Part shown: positions 33,498 to 42,342 of the stretch, piece by piece
How positions within the stretch are numbered: position 1 is the stretch's first letter
Layout of the letters: the number at the start of each line of letters is the position of its first letter
Made by a program: the position numbers and the translations under genes
Notes under the pieces: model-generated
Told to the model about the DNA's origin: nothing
Databases searched by the model: none
What the model saw: only the letters and a program-made list of their open reading frames with translations
DNA from: Erwinia sp. S63
Lineage (GTDB): Bacteria > Pseudomonadota > Gammaproteobacteria > Enterobacterales > Enterobacteriaceae
Length of the DNA: 64,000 nucleotides
Direction: 5' to 3'
NCBI RefSeq assembly: GCF_016625195.1
Contig: NZ_JACVUP010000009.1
Coordinates: 124,001 to 188,000 of the forward strand

Positions 33498-34412
33498 TTA
33501 TTCAGAAATCTTACTGCTGACACTTTTGGTAACCACGGTACGTGTTGACCACCAGCAGACTAACGACCCAAGACTGACCATCGCCGTGCCTTGCCAAAAC
33601 GACAGGGTAAGGTGCGAACTGAGAATAAAGGCGGCTAAAATCGACGAAATGATCGGGATAAAGTAAGAGGCGGCGGCTAAGACCGTCACGTTGCCATGCA
33701 AAATGCCAACGTTCCACGCCGCGTAGCCGAATCCCATCGCCATCGCCGCCAGTGCCAGTGAAATCCACGTATTTAAAGAGGGTGCAAATTCAGGTTGCGG
33801 CGAAATAAGGTATTTAACCCATAACGTTAATGCTGTTAAAACAAAGAACAGCGTAATACCGTTATTACCGTTGGCAATTCTTTTGGTGACCACGCAATAA
33901 ATGGCCCAAATGATGGCGCCGGTAAATGCCAGACCATAGCTTAACGGGTTTTCCATTATATTGTTCGTCATTTCACTGAGCGAAAACCCTTGATCGCCAC
34001 CCAGTACGCGACATATTCCTGCCACGGCTAAAATCACGCCCGGAATAATCAGCGGGCTGACTTTTTGCCGGTTAACAATCACCGCCAGCACAATCGTCAT
34101 ACTTGGCCATAGATAATTCACCATGCCCACTTCAATCGCTTGCCGTCCGCTATGGGTAAACCCGAGTGAGAGCGAAAGGCAAAGTTCGTAGCAGACAAAC
34201 AGCACGCTGCCGATAATCACATAGCGGCGGGGAAATTTTTTCAGGTTCGGAAATCCGACGCTGAACAGCAGCAATATCGCACTGCAGCTGTAGATCAACG
34301 CCGCTCCAGCGATCGGACCGAAGCCTTCGCTGACACTTTTGATTAATCCAACAATCGCGCTCCATAACAGGATGGCAATCAAACCTATGAGCGTCGCTTT
34401 CTTTTGGGGCAT
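33498..34412 (-). CDS. yddG: Aromatic amino acid exporter YddG (DMT superfamily)
   Basis: 304 residues matching E. coli YddG throughout: KKATLIGLIAILLWSAIVGL, HSGRQAIEVGMVNYLWPSMT, NNIMENPLSYGLAFTGAIIW and GYAAWNVGILHGNVTVLAAA. Ten helices are expected. YddG exports aromatic amino acids and some toxins across the inner membrane. The ATG at 34412 has GAGG 9 bases upstream; the GTG before it is possible. It is divergent from the DHDPS/aldehyde dehydrogenase operon across a 380-base gap. Confidence 0.93.
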   Translation of the reverse strand: MPQKKATLIGLIAILLWSAIVGLIKSVSEGFGPIAGAALIYSCSAILLLFSVGFPNLKKFPRRYVIIGSVLFVCYELCLSLSLGFTHSGRQAIEVGMVNYLWPSMTIVLAVIVNRQKVSPLIIPGVILAVAGICRVLGGDQGFSLSEMTNNIMENPLSYGLAFTGAIIWAIYCVVTKRIANGNNGITLFFVLTALTLWVKYLISPQPEFAPSLNTWISLALAAMAMGFGYAAWNVGILHGNVTVLAAASYFIPIISSILAAFILSSHLTLSFWQGTAMVSLGSLVCWWSTRTVVTKSVSSKISE

Positions 34413-34795
34413 CACCCGCTACCTCTTCTACACAATGTTCACCTGAAATGCCGGTGCAAGCTTACCTGTTAAATTCAGGTTAAAACCAGCATAAAACTAT
34501 GCCGCCTGACGCGCAGTGTAAATACGTCAAAGGGGACGATAGTTGTGGAATGTGATCGTTATCTGAATTCATTTAGAAAATTATTACGCCACTAAAAATA
34601 ATTTAAGATATTGATTAATAATGAACAAAATTTAATTCCTGGTAGGAATGTCCCATCTGATAGTATTTCCTTTGTATTTCTCAGGTATACAAAAATCTTA
34701 TCCCGATTGACCTCTCTCCATGCGATATGCAAATTGTTAACAAACGCAACCACACGGCGTTGCATTTGGTCCTGAATTCACCTGGAGATTTCGTG
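34413..34795. other. Divergent promoter region between yddG and the DHDPS-family gene
   Basis: About 380 A+T-rich bases without a credible gene; the reading frame that opens at 34727 is only an extension of the lyase gene. It must hold both divergent promoters. The one clear element is the TTTGTAT/ATACAAA dyad at 34671-34693. Confidence 0.6.
34671..34693. promoter_or_regulatory. Candidate GntR-type operator of the lyase/dehydrogenase operon
   Basis: TTTGTAT (34671-34677) and ATACAAA (34687-34693) form a perfect 7-base inverted repeat with a 9-base spacer. The right arm lies in GGTATACAAA; the promoter region of the downstream gntR gene contains the related palindrome TGTATACA at 37360-37367. 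Shared GTATAC cores suggest one FCD-type GntR protein binds both places. Confidence 0.45.
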
Positions 34796-35695
34796 ATGAC
34801 ATTTGAAGGTATCTACACCCCGGCAATTACCCCTTACGCGGCAGATGGCAGCATTGATTTCGCGGCGTTCGCCAACGTCCTCGAATCGCTGATTGAAGCG
34901 CGCGTGCACGGCATCATCATCGGTGGATCAACCGGTGAGTATTATGCACAAAGCGCGGAAGAGCGTCTGTCTCTGGTTGAACATGCACGTAAAGTGATTG
35001 GCAACCGTCTGCCACTGATTGTGGGTACTGGCGCTATTCGCACTGAAGACGCGGTGGCTTTTGCAACCCACGCTCGTGAGCATAAAGCCGATGCCATTCT
35101 GGTGACGTCACCGCCGTATGCGCTGCCAACCGAACTGGAAAACGCCCACCATGCGCTGACCGTCGACAAGGCCGCTCAGCTGCCGATCATGCTGTACAAC
35201 TATCCGGGCCGTATGGGCATCTCCATGGGAGAAACTTACTTCCGCGAAGTGAGCCGTTCGAAAAATGTGGTGGCGATTAAAGAGAGTTCAGGCGACTTCA
35301 ACAATCTGCATCTGCTGGCCTGTCAATTCCCGAACATCGCGCTTTCTTGTGGTTGGGATGATCAGGCGCTGGAATTCTTCGCCTGGGGCGCGCGTAGCTG
35401 GGTGTGTGCGGGCTCTAACTTCATTCCACGTGAGCACGTCGCGTTGTACAACGCCTGCGTCGTGGAAAAAGATTTCGATAAAGGACGTAAGATCATGGCT
35501 GCGATGATGCCACTGATGAACTTCCTTGATGGCGGCAAATTTGTGCAGTCGATTAAATACGGTTCTGAACTGGCAGGCCTGAAAGCAGGCCCGGTGCGTG
35601 CACCATTGCAGGCACTTGAAGAAGAAGAGAAAGCGCAGTTGCAGGCCGTGATCGACGGCGTGAAACGCAATGTGGCAGCCGTTGCAGTGCTTTAA
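34796..35695 (+). CDS. Dihydrodipicolinate synthase/N-acetylneuraminate lyase family protein
   Basis: 299 residues from the ATG at 34796 (MTFEGIYTPAITPYAADGSI), which has CTGGAG about 9 bases upstream. Class I aldolase marks: GGSTGEYYAQSAEE substrate loop, Tyr in MLYNYPGRMGI and the Schiff-base Lys in VVAIKESSGD. The true housekeeping DapA is unlikely, since this gene sits in an operon with an aldehyde dehydrogenase and a GntR regulator. Candidate reactions are dehydration of a keto-deoxy sugar acid or deamination of a pyrroline carboxylate. Which one cannot be told from the sequence. Confidence 0.88.
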   Translation: MTFEGIYTPAITPYAADGSIDFAAFANVLESLIEARVHGIIIGGSTGEYYAQSAEERLSLVEHARKVIGNRLPLIVGTGAIRTEDAVAFATHAREHKADAILVTSPPYALPTELENAHHALTVDKAAQLPIMLYNYPGRMGISMGETYFREVSRSKNVVAIKESSGDFNNLHLLACQFPNIALSCGWDDQALEFFAWGARSWVCAGSNFIPREHVALYNACVVEKDFDKGRKIMAAMMPLMNFLDGGKFVQSIKYGSELAGLKAGPVRAPLQALEEEEKAQLQAVIDGVKRNVAAVAVL

Positions 35696-35704
35696 GGAGT
35701 GCGT

Positions 35705-37201
35705 ATGAAACAGGTACAAACGCTGAGCGATGTGGTGAACGTGGCGCGAGAACTGCGGTTCCCGGATCAGGCGTTCATTAACGGACGTTTTACTGCGGCG
35801 ATTTCCGGCAAAACACTGGAAACCACCAATCCTGCGACGGGTGAGATTCTGACGCATATCGCTGCTTGTGCAAGCGCTGATGTGAACCTGGCGGTACAAG
35901 GCGCACGCAGTGCCTTTGAAGCCGGCAGCTGGAGCCAGCTTCATCCCGGCGAGCGCAAAGCCGTATTACTCAAGCTGGCTGACTTGCTGGAAAACGAAGT
36001 CACGCAACTGGCGGTAATGGAAAGTCTCGACAGCGGCAAACCGGTTAGCGAATGCCTGGCAGTGGACGTGCCAGAGACGATTCACGTGATTCGCTGGCAT
36101 GCGGAAGCCATCGACAAGCTGTACGACCAGACCGCGCCGACCGGCAACGGGGCGATGGCGATGATCGTTCGTGAGCCGATTGGTGTGGTGGGCTGCGTGC
36201 TGCCATGGAATTTCCCGCTGCTGATGCTGGCGTGGAAAATCGGCCCAGCGCTGGCTGCTGGCTGCTCGGTGATTGTGAAGCCGGCGGAGCAAACTTCCCT
36301 AACGGCATTGCGCGTGGCTGAACTGGCGCATGAAGCGGGTATTCCAGCCGGCGTGCTCAACATCGTTACCGGTACCGGGAAAGAGGTGGGGGAACCTATC
36401 GGCCTGCATCCTGATATTGATATGGTGAGCTTCACCGGTTCAACGGCGACTGGCCGCCGTTTCCTGCACTATTCCGCGGAATCGAATCTGAAAAAGATTG
36501 TGCTGGAATGCGGCGGGAAAAACCCGGCGCTGGTGTTCGATGATGCCGAAGATCTGGCTAGCGTTGCCACCAATGTGCTAAACGGCGCATTCTGGAATAT
36601 GGGTGAAAACTGTTCGGCAACTTCCCGACTGCTGGTGCAGGAAGGGGTGAAGGATAAGTTGCTCGCTCAGATCGCGGAGCAGATCGGTGAATGGCGCATG
36701 GGCAATCCGCTGGATCCAGAGAATCGTCTGGGCACCATGATCACCACCGATCATTTCTGCAAAGTCAGTGACTATCTGAAGACCGCGCGCAAAGAAGGAT
36801 TACGCATCATTCAGGGCGGATTCACCGATCGCGGTATTTACGTGCAGCCGACCATTGTGGATGGCGTGACGCCGAAAAGCGCACTGTTCCGCGAGGAGAT
36901 CTTCGGGCCGGTGCTGTGTGTCACCACCTTTAAAACGGAAGCCGAAGCCATTGCACTGGCAAATGACACTGATTACGGTCTGGCGGCATCTGTTTACACT
37001 GGCAAACTAAGCCGTGCTATTCGCGTATCACGTGCAGTGCGTGCGGGAACGGTGACGGTTAACTGTTTCGGTGAAGGTGATGCAACCACGCCATTTGGTG
37101 GTTATAAACAGTCTGGTTTTGGTGGGCGTGATAAATCTGTATACGCACTTGATCAGTACACCGAGCTGAAAACCATCTGGATTGATGTGCCTGCTGAGTA
37201 A
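35705..37201 (+). CDS. Aldehyde dehydrogenase, PuuC-like
   Basis: 498 residues. The catalytic Cys is in FWNMGENCSATSRLLV and the general-base Glu in KKIVLECGGKNPALVF; NAD site GSTATGRRFLHYSA. The tail FGGYKQSGFGGRDKSVYALD closely follows E. coli PuuC (gamma-glutamyl-gamma-aminobutyraldehyde dehydrogenase). The ATG at 35705 has AAGGAG 5 bases upstream (35694-35699). It follows the lyase gene by 9 bases. It could oxidise the semialdehyde made by that lyase, for example 2-oxoglutarate semialdehyde; this is inference. Confidence 0.92.
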   Translation: MKQVQTLSDVVNVARELRFPDQAFINGRFTAAISGKTLETTNPATGEILTHIAACASADVNLAVQGARSAFEAGSWSQLHPGERKAVLLKLADLLENEVTQLAVMESLDSGKPVSECLAVDVPETIHVIRWHAEAIDKLYDQTAPTGNGAMAMIVREPIGVVGCVLPWNFPLLMLAWKIGPALAAGCSVIVKPAEQTSLTALRVAELAHEAGIPAGVLNIVTGTGKEVGEPIGLHPDIDMVSFTGSTATGRRFLHYSAESNLKKIVLECGGKNPALVFDDAEDLASVATNVLNGAFWNMGENCSATSRLLVQEGVKDKLLAQIAEQIGEWRMGNPLDPENRLGTMITTDHFCKVSDYLKTARKEGLRIIQGGFTDRGIYVQPTIVDGVTPKSALFREEIFGPVLCVTTFKTEAEAIALANDTDYGLAASVYTGKLSRAIRVSRAVRAGTVTVNCFGEGDATTPFGGYKQSGFGGRDKSVYALDQYTELKTIWIDVPAE

Positions 37202-37207
37202 GCTTAA

Positions 37208-37229
37208 TGCCCGCCACGGATGGCGGGTA
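37208..37229 (+). terminator. Hairpin after the aldehyde dehydrogenase gene
   Basis: CCCGCC and GGCGGG surround the loop ACGGAT seven bases after the stop codon. No T-run follows; it may separate the operon from gntR only partly. Confidence 0.5.
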
Positions 37230-37359
37230 TGCCCTGGAAATAGGATAATTCTCTGCAGATGACGACTCGTTTTTTTCTTCTGTAACTCCTTGTAATATCA
37301 TCATTCCCTTTTCTGTGATCCACCGCAGAATGCAAAAAATATCCCATAATTATTTTTGC

Positions 37360-37367
37360 TGTATACA
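37360..37367. promoter_or_regulatory. TGTATACA palindrome upstream of gntR
   Basis: An 8-base perfect palindrome in the A+T-rich gap before the gntR gene, about 60 bases from its start. Its core matches the right arm of the dyad upstream of the lyase gene, so it is a candidate autoregulatory site. It is short, so confidence is low. Confidence 0.35.
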
Positions 37368-37425
37368 CACTTTTTCTGTAGGTTAAGCAGGAATCGCATG
37401 CGGAATGTCATCACAGGAGGTCACT

Positions 37426-38121
37426 TTGAGATCGGGAAAAGCAGCGTTATACGAAGATTTAAAACGCCTAATTTTGACCATGGAACTGGACCCAGACGAG
37501 TTGCTGGATGAAGCCAGCCTGACGGGACAATACGGTTTATCTCGCACGCCTGTGCGTGAAGTTTTCCAGCGACTGGCAGGAGAGGGTTACTTAGAAATCG
37601 TCGAAAAACGCGGCGTGCGCGTCATCCCGATGAGCCATTCCACACTGCGCAATTTCTTCCTCGTCGCACCGATGATCTATGCCGCCACCGGTCGCCTGGC
37701 GGTACAGAATTTCAAACCCTCCCAGCTGAAATCACTGAAAGAGACGCAAAAGCGCTTCCGTAAAGCAGTGCAGACGCGTGATGCCGAAGCGCTGGCACTG
37801 GAGAACAATCGTTTCCATGAGATTATGGGCGAGATGGCTGCCAATCCCTATTTACAGCCTAGCCTGGGGCGCCTACTTATAGACCATTGCCGCATCGGCC
37901 ACACCTTTTTCCGCCCGCAAAATGAAGACATGGAACGCCGCCTGCAGTTAGCTGCCGAACATCATGATGCCTTTATCAGCGCGATTGAAGCGCGAGATGA
38001 GCAGAAGGTGGTGGATCTGGTGTTCGAACATTGGGAACTGTCACGCGAAAATATGGAGATCTTTATCGCGCCGCAGGGTTTGAAAGCGGACGATCTGGTG
38101 CAGTCACCGGAAGATAGATGA
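37426..38121 (+). CDS. GntR family transcriptional regulator (FCD subgroup)
   Basis: 231 residues from a TTG at 37426, chosen because a perfect AGGAGG (37415-37420) lies 5 bases before it; an in-frame ATG at 37405 lies upstream of that site and is poorer. The winged HTH is at the N terminus (SLTGQYGLSRTPVREVFQRL); the rest is an all-helical FCD effector domain with metal-ligand type residues in ENNRFHEIMGEMAANPYL and AAEHHDAFISAIEARD. It probably controls the lyase/dehydrogenase operon upstream and perhaps yddG. Confidence 0.9.
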   Translation: MRSGKAALYEDLKRLILTMELDPDELLDEASLTGQYGLSRTPVREVFQRLAGEGYLEIVEKRGVRVIPMSHSTLRNFFLVAPMIYAATGRLAVQNFKPSQLKSLKETQKRFRKAVQTRDAEALALENNRFHEIMGEMAANPYLQPSLGRLLIDHCRIGHTFFRPQNEDMERRLQLAAEHHDAFISAIEARDEQKVVDLVFEHWELSRENMEIFIAPQGLKADDLVQSPEDR

Positions 38122-38130
38122 TTGCATGTC

Positions 38131-38158
38131 AACAGGTCACCGCTGATGGCGACCTGTT
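38131..38158. terminator. Hairpin between convergent gntR and DHA2 transporter genes
   Basis: AACAGGTC (38131-38138) pairs with GACCTGTT (38151-38158), with two further pairs possible in the loop. It lies between convergent genes and probably ends both transcripts. Confidence 0.6.
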
Positions 38159-38205
38159 AATACAATGATGATCCAGACGTGATCTTAACGTTGAGTTCTT
38201 AATTA

Positions 38206-39588
38206 TCAGCCTTTAGGCGCAGGCTGCGTGATTAATGCATTACCCGGAAGAATCCAAACAACAGTCAGTCCTAACGCAAAGAGATATAAGGGCACAGTGA
38301 TCAGTAGGGCAAGATGCATAGTGTGCAGGGTTAAATTTTGATTGCCTAAAACACTGCCCAGAATAGCGACACCCATAACACTCCCACTCTGACGAGCGGC
38401 GTTAATTATTCCCGACGTGATTCCGCCTTGACCCACTGGCGCAGACGACATGCAGGCTGCGACCGTTGCCGGCGCGATTGAAGACATACCAAAACCCGTG
38501 AGCAACATTGGGATGAGGACGCCAACATAGGAACTTGCTGCATTCGTTGAAATGAGTCCCGCAAGACCGATGAGAGTGGATAACAACCCGATGATCATTG
38601 GTATACCAGCCCCTAGTTTTGCCGTCGCTTTGCCACAATAATAGGCTGTCATCGCCATGATTACCGCCTGCGGCAGAAGGGCGAAACCCGACACCATTGT
38701 TGAATAGCTTTTGATCTGTTGGAAATACAAACTGATGATAAAAAGCTGTCCATAAAATCCAAGATTAATGATTAACCCAACAATGGTCGCTGCAGTAAAT
38801 TTTCTTGAGTGAAAAATTCCCTTTGGCAAAATAGGCTGGTTAGAATCCTTTTCGATTAAAACAAAGCCTAACCCTGTGATTATAAAAATACATGAGGATA
38901 CGATGACTTTTGTTGAATACCATCCTTGTGATCCTGCAGCAATGAAAGTATAGGCAAGTGCACCTAATGAGGCAGCAATAAAAATTTGTGCCATTGGTTT
39001 TATTTCACACGGAGAAGTCTTAATTTCAGGTATATGCCTCTGTGCCATAAATATTGCAAAACCACCGAAGGGCAGATTGAGCAGGAAAGCTGAAGGCCAG
39101 CCAAATTTTGCTATTAACAGTCCACCTGCTACGGGACCTATAGCAGTTGCGACACCGCCCAGTCCACCCCAAACACCAAACGCTTTTGCGCGATCGGCAG
39201 GCTCCTTAAAAACCTGTTGCAGTAGCGATAAAGAATTAGCAACTAATAGTGCTGCACCGATGCCCTGTATCACTCTTGAAAAGACTAAAAAGGATAGTGT
39301 CTGCGCAATACCACACATAAATGATGCAACGGTAAATATAATCAATCCGATACAAAAAACTTTTTTAGGACCCAAAAGGTCGCCTAATGAACCGGCACTT
39401 AATAATAGTGTTGCGAATGCGATGGTATAAGAATCCACAATCCACTGTAAGTCAGTTAAATTAGCATTAAAACTCATTTTTAGGTTGTTCAATGCGACAT
39501 TCACGACGGTAGCATCAAGACACACCATGAAAAATCCCATTGAAACTATTATCAGTATCGTTGTTGGTTTTAAATTATTTTGCTCCAT
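38206..39588 (-). CDS. MFS multidrug transporter, DHA2 (14-helix) type
   Basis: 460 residues. Helix 1 contains MVCLDATVVNVALNNL, the DHA2 signature; GSLGDLLGPKKVFCIGLIIF is the loop 2-3 motif and FSRVIQGIGAALLVANSLSL helix 4. It should be a proton-driven drug or metabolite exporter in the inner membrane. The gene is visibly richer in A+T than its neighbours, hinting at later acquisition. AGGAAAA precedes the ATG at 39588. It is divergent from a LysR gene, its likely regulator. Confidence 0.92.
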   Translation of the reverse strand: MEQNNLKPTTILIIVSMGFFMVCLDATVVNVALNNLKMSFNANLTDLQWIVDSYTIAFATLLLSAGSLGDLLGPKKVFCIGLIIFTVASFMCGIAQTLSFLVFSRVIQGIGAALLVANSLSLLQQVFKEPADRAKAFGVWGGLGGVATAIGPVAGGLLIAKFGWPSAFLLNLPFGGFAIFMAQRHIPEIKTSPCEIKPMAQIFIAASLGALAYTFIAAGSQGWYSTKVIVSSCIFIITGLGFVLIEKDSNQPILPKGIFHSRKFTAATIVGLIINLGFYGQLFIISLYFQQIKSYSTMVSGFALLPQAVIMAMTAYYCGKATAKLGAGIPMIIGLLSTLIGLAGLISTNAASSYVGVLIPMLLTGFGMSSIAPATVAACMSSAPVGQGGITSGIINAARQSGSVMGVAILGSVLGNQNLTLHTMHLALLITVPLYLFALGLTVVWILPGNALITQPAPKG

Positions 39589-39713
39589 TTTTCCTGCTTT
39601 TTGTTAGTTCGATAATATTTCAATCACCTTACCGTGTGTTACAAATGCAGAAAAACGAATTTATAGCACCTCAGCTTGATCAAATGTTATTCTGAGCATC
39701 ATTTTTCACTTTT

Positions 39714-40646
39714 ATGGTTATCCTTTTGAGAAGAATACTTCCTGGTATCTCTGCACTGACGGCATTCGAAGCAAGTGCACGGCACAACAGTTTCTCACGT
39801 GCGGCGCTGGAGCTTCATGTCTCTGAAGGAGCCGTGAGTCGTCAGATTGCCCGGCTTGAAAACCAATTGAGCATCCAGTTATTTCTGCGTCGCGGTAATC
39901 GTGTGGAATTATCAAGGCAAGGCATAGCCTATGCTTCTCAGGTCAGAGAGATTCTTGAAAGATTAGAACAGGAGAGTTTGCGCCTGATCGCTCAGCCAGT
40001 CGATGGTGGAACACTTGAATTGGCTGTTATGCCAACGTTTGCCAGTCGCTGGTTGATTCCGAGGTTGGGGCGCTTTCAGCAACTATACCCAAACATCACT
40101 TTAAATCTCTCGGAGCGGACAAAACCTTTTCCCATGGCGGGTAGTGGATTTGATGTCGTGATGCATTTTGATCATCCTGCCTGGGCGGGTCATGAAGCGC
40201 AGCCTCTCTTTGAAGAGTATTTGGTCAGCGTTTGTACGCCAGGTCTGCTTGCCAATCATACTAAAAAGGACTCTCCGTTAGTTTTACTGCACAAGCGCAA
40301 TACACCGAATGCATGGCGCGATTTCGTCAGTGCGCATAGCCTGCCTATTGAGAATGCTATAGCCGGTCCACGATTCGATTTATTCTCAATGCTGATTGAT
40401 GCTGCCGTAGCTGGCATGGGCATTGCGTTGGTACCCAAAGCTTACGCTGAGGCTGAGTTAGAAACGGGGAGACTTTGCATGCCATGGGCATTTTCAGAGA
40501 GAGGGAATACGGTAAATGTGGTGACGTTAGCGGATAACGGAGTCGATCCGAATCGAGAGGCTTTTGTTCAATGGTTGCTGAATGAAGCAGATTTATTCGT
40601 TGCCTCTGAGCAACGTCAATTGCAGAGCACTGGCTCAGGTCTGTAA
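39714..40646 (+). CDS. LysR family transcriptional regulator, GcvA-like
   Basis: 310 residues. The N terminus LPGISALTAFEASARHNSFS ... LHVSEGAVSRQIARLENQL is the GcvA-type HTH, and MPTFASRWLIPRLGRFQQLY is the usual start of the effector domain. It faces the DHA2 transporter across 125 bases and probably regulates it. No clear ribosome site precedes the ATG at 39714. Confidence 0.92.
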   Translation: MVILLRRILPGISALTAFEASARHNSFSRAALELHVSEGAVSRQIARLENQLSIQLFLRRGNRVELSRQGIAYASQVREILERLEQESLRLIAQPVDGGTLELAVMPTFASRWLIPRLGRFQQLYPNITLNLSERTKPFPMAGSGFDVVMHFDHPAWAGHEAQPLFEEYLVSVCTPGLLANHTKKDSPLVLLHKRNTPNAWRDFVSAHSLPIENAIAGPRFDLFSMLIDAAVAGMGIALVPKAYAEAELETGRLCMPWAFSERGNTVNVVTLADNGVDPNREAFVQWLLNEADLFVASEQRQLQSTGSGL

Positions 40647-40650
40647 ACAA

Positions 40651-40675
40651 CCGGCCACCAGCAGAAGGTGACCGG
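40651..40675. terminator. Hairpin between convergent lysR and ymjA genes
   Basis: CCGG(CC)ACC and GGT(GA)CCGG form an imperfect stem with loop AGCAGAA, 4 bases after the lysR stop and 9 before the ymjA stop. Confidence 0.5.
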
Positions 40676-40684
40676 AGACTCTAT

Positions 40685-40930
40685 TTACTCGTTGCCCCAT
40701 TCATTCAAAAAATTGGCAATCTCATCGATTCGCAGCGCTTGAATACCCGCCTCACGGGCCATCTCTTGCTGTGACTCCTCGCTAATCTCTTCATTATTGC
40801 TAAGACGAGTTAGTAACAGCTGGAAGTAGTGCGCCAGTGCATCGAGTTCTGCTTCGCTCACATCGTGTTCAGATTCTGACGCGTATTCTTCAGCAATGTC
40901 ATAATATTTCAGTGGAATATTGTTATTCAT
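40685..40930 (-). CDS. ymjA: DUF2543 family protein YmjA
   Basis: 81 residues that align along the whole length with E. coli Ymj[45 protein letters not shown] and [14 protein letters not shown]. It is small, acidic and of unknown function. It lies 13 bases downstream of the cold-shock-domain gene on the same strand, so the two are likely one unit. AGGGGAG precedes the ATG at 40930. Confidence 0.92.
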   Translation of the reverse strand: MNNNIPLKYYDIAEEYASESEHDVSEAELDALAHYFQLLLTRLSNNEEISEESQQEMAREAGIQALRIDEIANFLNEWGNE

Positions 40931-40943
40931 TATCAGCTCCCCT

Positions 40944-41420
40944 TTAAACTTTGAGCATTTTCACTGCAGCATCAATGTCGATCTCATCTTCAGTAAAGAT
41001 CAGCGTCGTCCCCTGGAAAGTGGTCACCGCCAGTTTTTTCACTGAGCGCATTTCATCAGGTTTAACGTCTGTCTTGGGTTTGATGTTGTTCATCAGAAGG
41101 CCCACCGACAGTACGGTGTTTTCTTTATCAATACGGGTATCAACCGGCTCTTCTTCACTGTAAACCACGAAGGATTTAATCGATGTGAGCTTCAGACGCT
41201 CACCGGCAATAAAGATGTATTTGCTGTCCGGTATCACTTTCACCGAAAAGGCCGATAAACCTTTGTTATTGGTGGTCGGTTCGAACGTCACTGCCGCGTC
41301 TTTTTTAATCAGATCAGGGTTGGCGACCTTAATCACATGGAAATAACGGTTGTCTCCGTTTTCATCTTTGATAAATCCAAAACCTTTGTCTTCAAACCAG
41401 GTTGTGATCGTTCCGTTCAT
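40944..41420 (-). CDS. Cold-shock-domain protein with a C-terminal extension
   Basis: 158 residues from the ATG at 41420, which has AGGCGG 8 bases upstream; an ATG at 41426 is in frame but too near that site. The N terminus [20 protein letters not shown] then RYFHVIKV is a cold-shock domain with the RNP1-like KGFGFI. The C-terminal 90 residues ([15 protein letters not shown] ... [16 protein letters not shown]) are not CSD and I do not recognise them. It probably binds single-stranded nucleic acid. Cotranscribed with ymjA. Confidence 0.85.
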   Translation of the reverse strand: MNGTITTWFEDKGFGFIKDENGDNRYFHVIKVANPDLIKKDAAVTFEPTTNNKGLSAFSVKVIPDSKYIFIAGERLKLTSIKSFVVYSEEEPVDTRIDKENTVLSVGLLMNNIKPKTDVKPDEMRSVKKLAVTTFQGTTLIFTEDEIDIDAAVKMLKV

Positions 41421-41628
41421 CGCCATTACCGCCTACTTAATCGTTAATCTAATCAGTTTTTTGCAGCGCGCAGTGTAAAGCACATTGCCTGCGCAGACTA
41501 CGCCTTTGCTGTAAGTCTGGACGATAAATTTCTGCTGTGCGAGCGCGAGCCTGTGAGAAGAGGGCAAAATTCGTCAGCTCGCTGAAAATTGGTTATCATC
41601 CGCACCCACTTCCCAGCCTGGCAGTCCG

Positions 41629-42327
41629 ATGTCCACCATTAACGATACCTTTATAGCTCCGCCGTGTTCTGAAGAGATCTCGATTCTCTATCAGGATGAG
41701 CATCTGGTATTGATCGATAAACCCACGGGGCTGCTCAGCCTTTCAGGTAAAAATCCGCAAAATCTGGATTCCGTACACCATCGGTTGGTGAAGTTGTTCC
41801 CCGGCTGCACCTTAGTGCATCGCCTCGATTTTGGAACATCCGGATTAATGGTGGTGGCGCGCAACAAAGCGATCAACGCTCTGTTGTGCCAGCAGTTTAG
41901 CCAACGCAGCGTGACTAAGATTTACACGGCGCTGTTGTGCGGACATCTAAGCCACGATGAAGGAATTATTGACGCCGCGATAGCAAAAGAACCGGCGCTG
42001 TTTCCGTTGATGTCGATTTGTGCCGAGACGGGGAAGCCTGCGCGTTCGCGCTATCAGGTAATAGAACGCTTAACTCGTGAAGGGGATAATGGCGTGTTAT
42101 TGCCGGTTACGCGGGTGCAGCTATTGCCGGAGACGGGGCGCACCCATCAATTGCGTATTCACTGCCAGCAATTGGGCCATCCAATTCTTGGCTGTGATCT
42201 GTATGGCGGGTTACTGCAGCCGGGCACGGAAAAGACACCACGGCTGATGCTGCACGCCAGTGAATTACATTTTGTCCATCCCGTGAGCGGGGAGATCATC
42301 ACTGCGCGTCATGCCAGCCCGTTTTGA
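41629..42327 (+). CDS. RluA family pseudouridine synthase
   Basis: 232 residues. The catalytic motif HRLDFGTSGL with Asp67 is intact, as are the Tyr/Lys region TKIYTALLCGH and PETGRTHQLRIHCQQLGHPI. ILYQDEHLVLIDKPTGLLSL resembles the start of E. coli RluA. It isomerises uridine to pseudouridine in rRNA or tRNA. No S4 domain is present, as in RluA. Whether it is the RluA orthologue or a paralogue cannot be told; identity seems too low for a firm symbol. Confidence 0.9.
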   Translation: MSTINDTFIAPPCSEEISILYQDEHLVLIDKPTGLLSLSGKNPQNLDSVHHRLVKLFPGCTLVHRLDFGTSGLMVVARNKAINALLCQQFSQRSVTKIYTALLCGHLSHDEGIIDAAIAKEPALFPLMSICAETGKPARSRYQVIERLTREGDNGVLLPVTRVQLLPETGRTHQLRIHCQQLGHPILGCDLYGGLLQPGTEKTPRLMLHASELHFVHPVSGEIITARHASPF

Positions 42328-42342
42328 CACGGGCGACATTTA

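Noticed and set aside
35288..35944. 218-codon minus-strand frame opposite the lyase and dehydrogenase genes
   Set aside because: It is antisense to two well-supported genes and its composition (His/Arg/Cys-rich) is that of a shadow frame.
35966..36435. Long minus-strand frames opposite the aldehyde dehydrogenase gene
   Set aside because: They mirror the codon structure of a gene with clear catalytic motifs.
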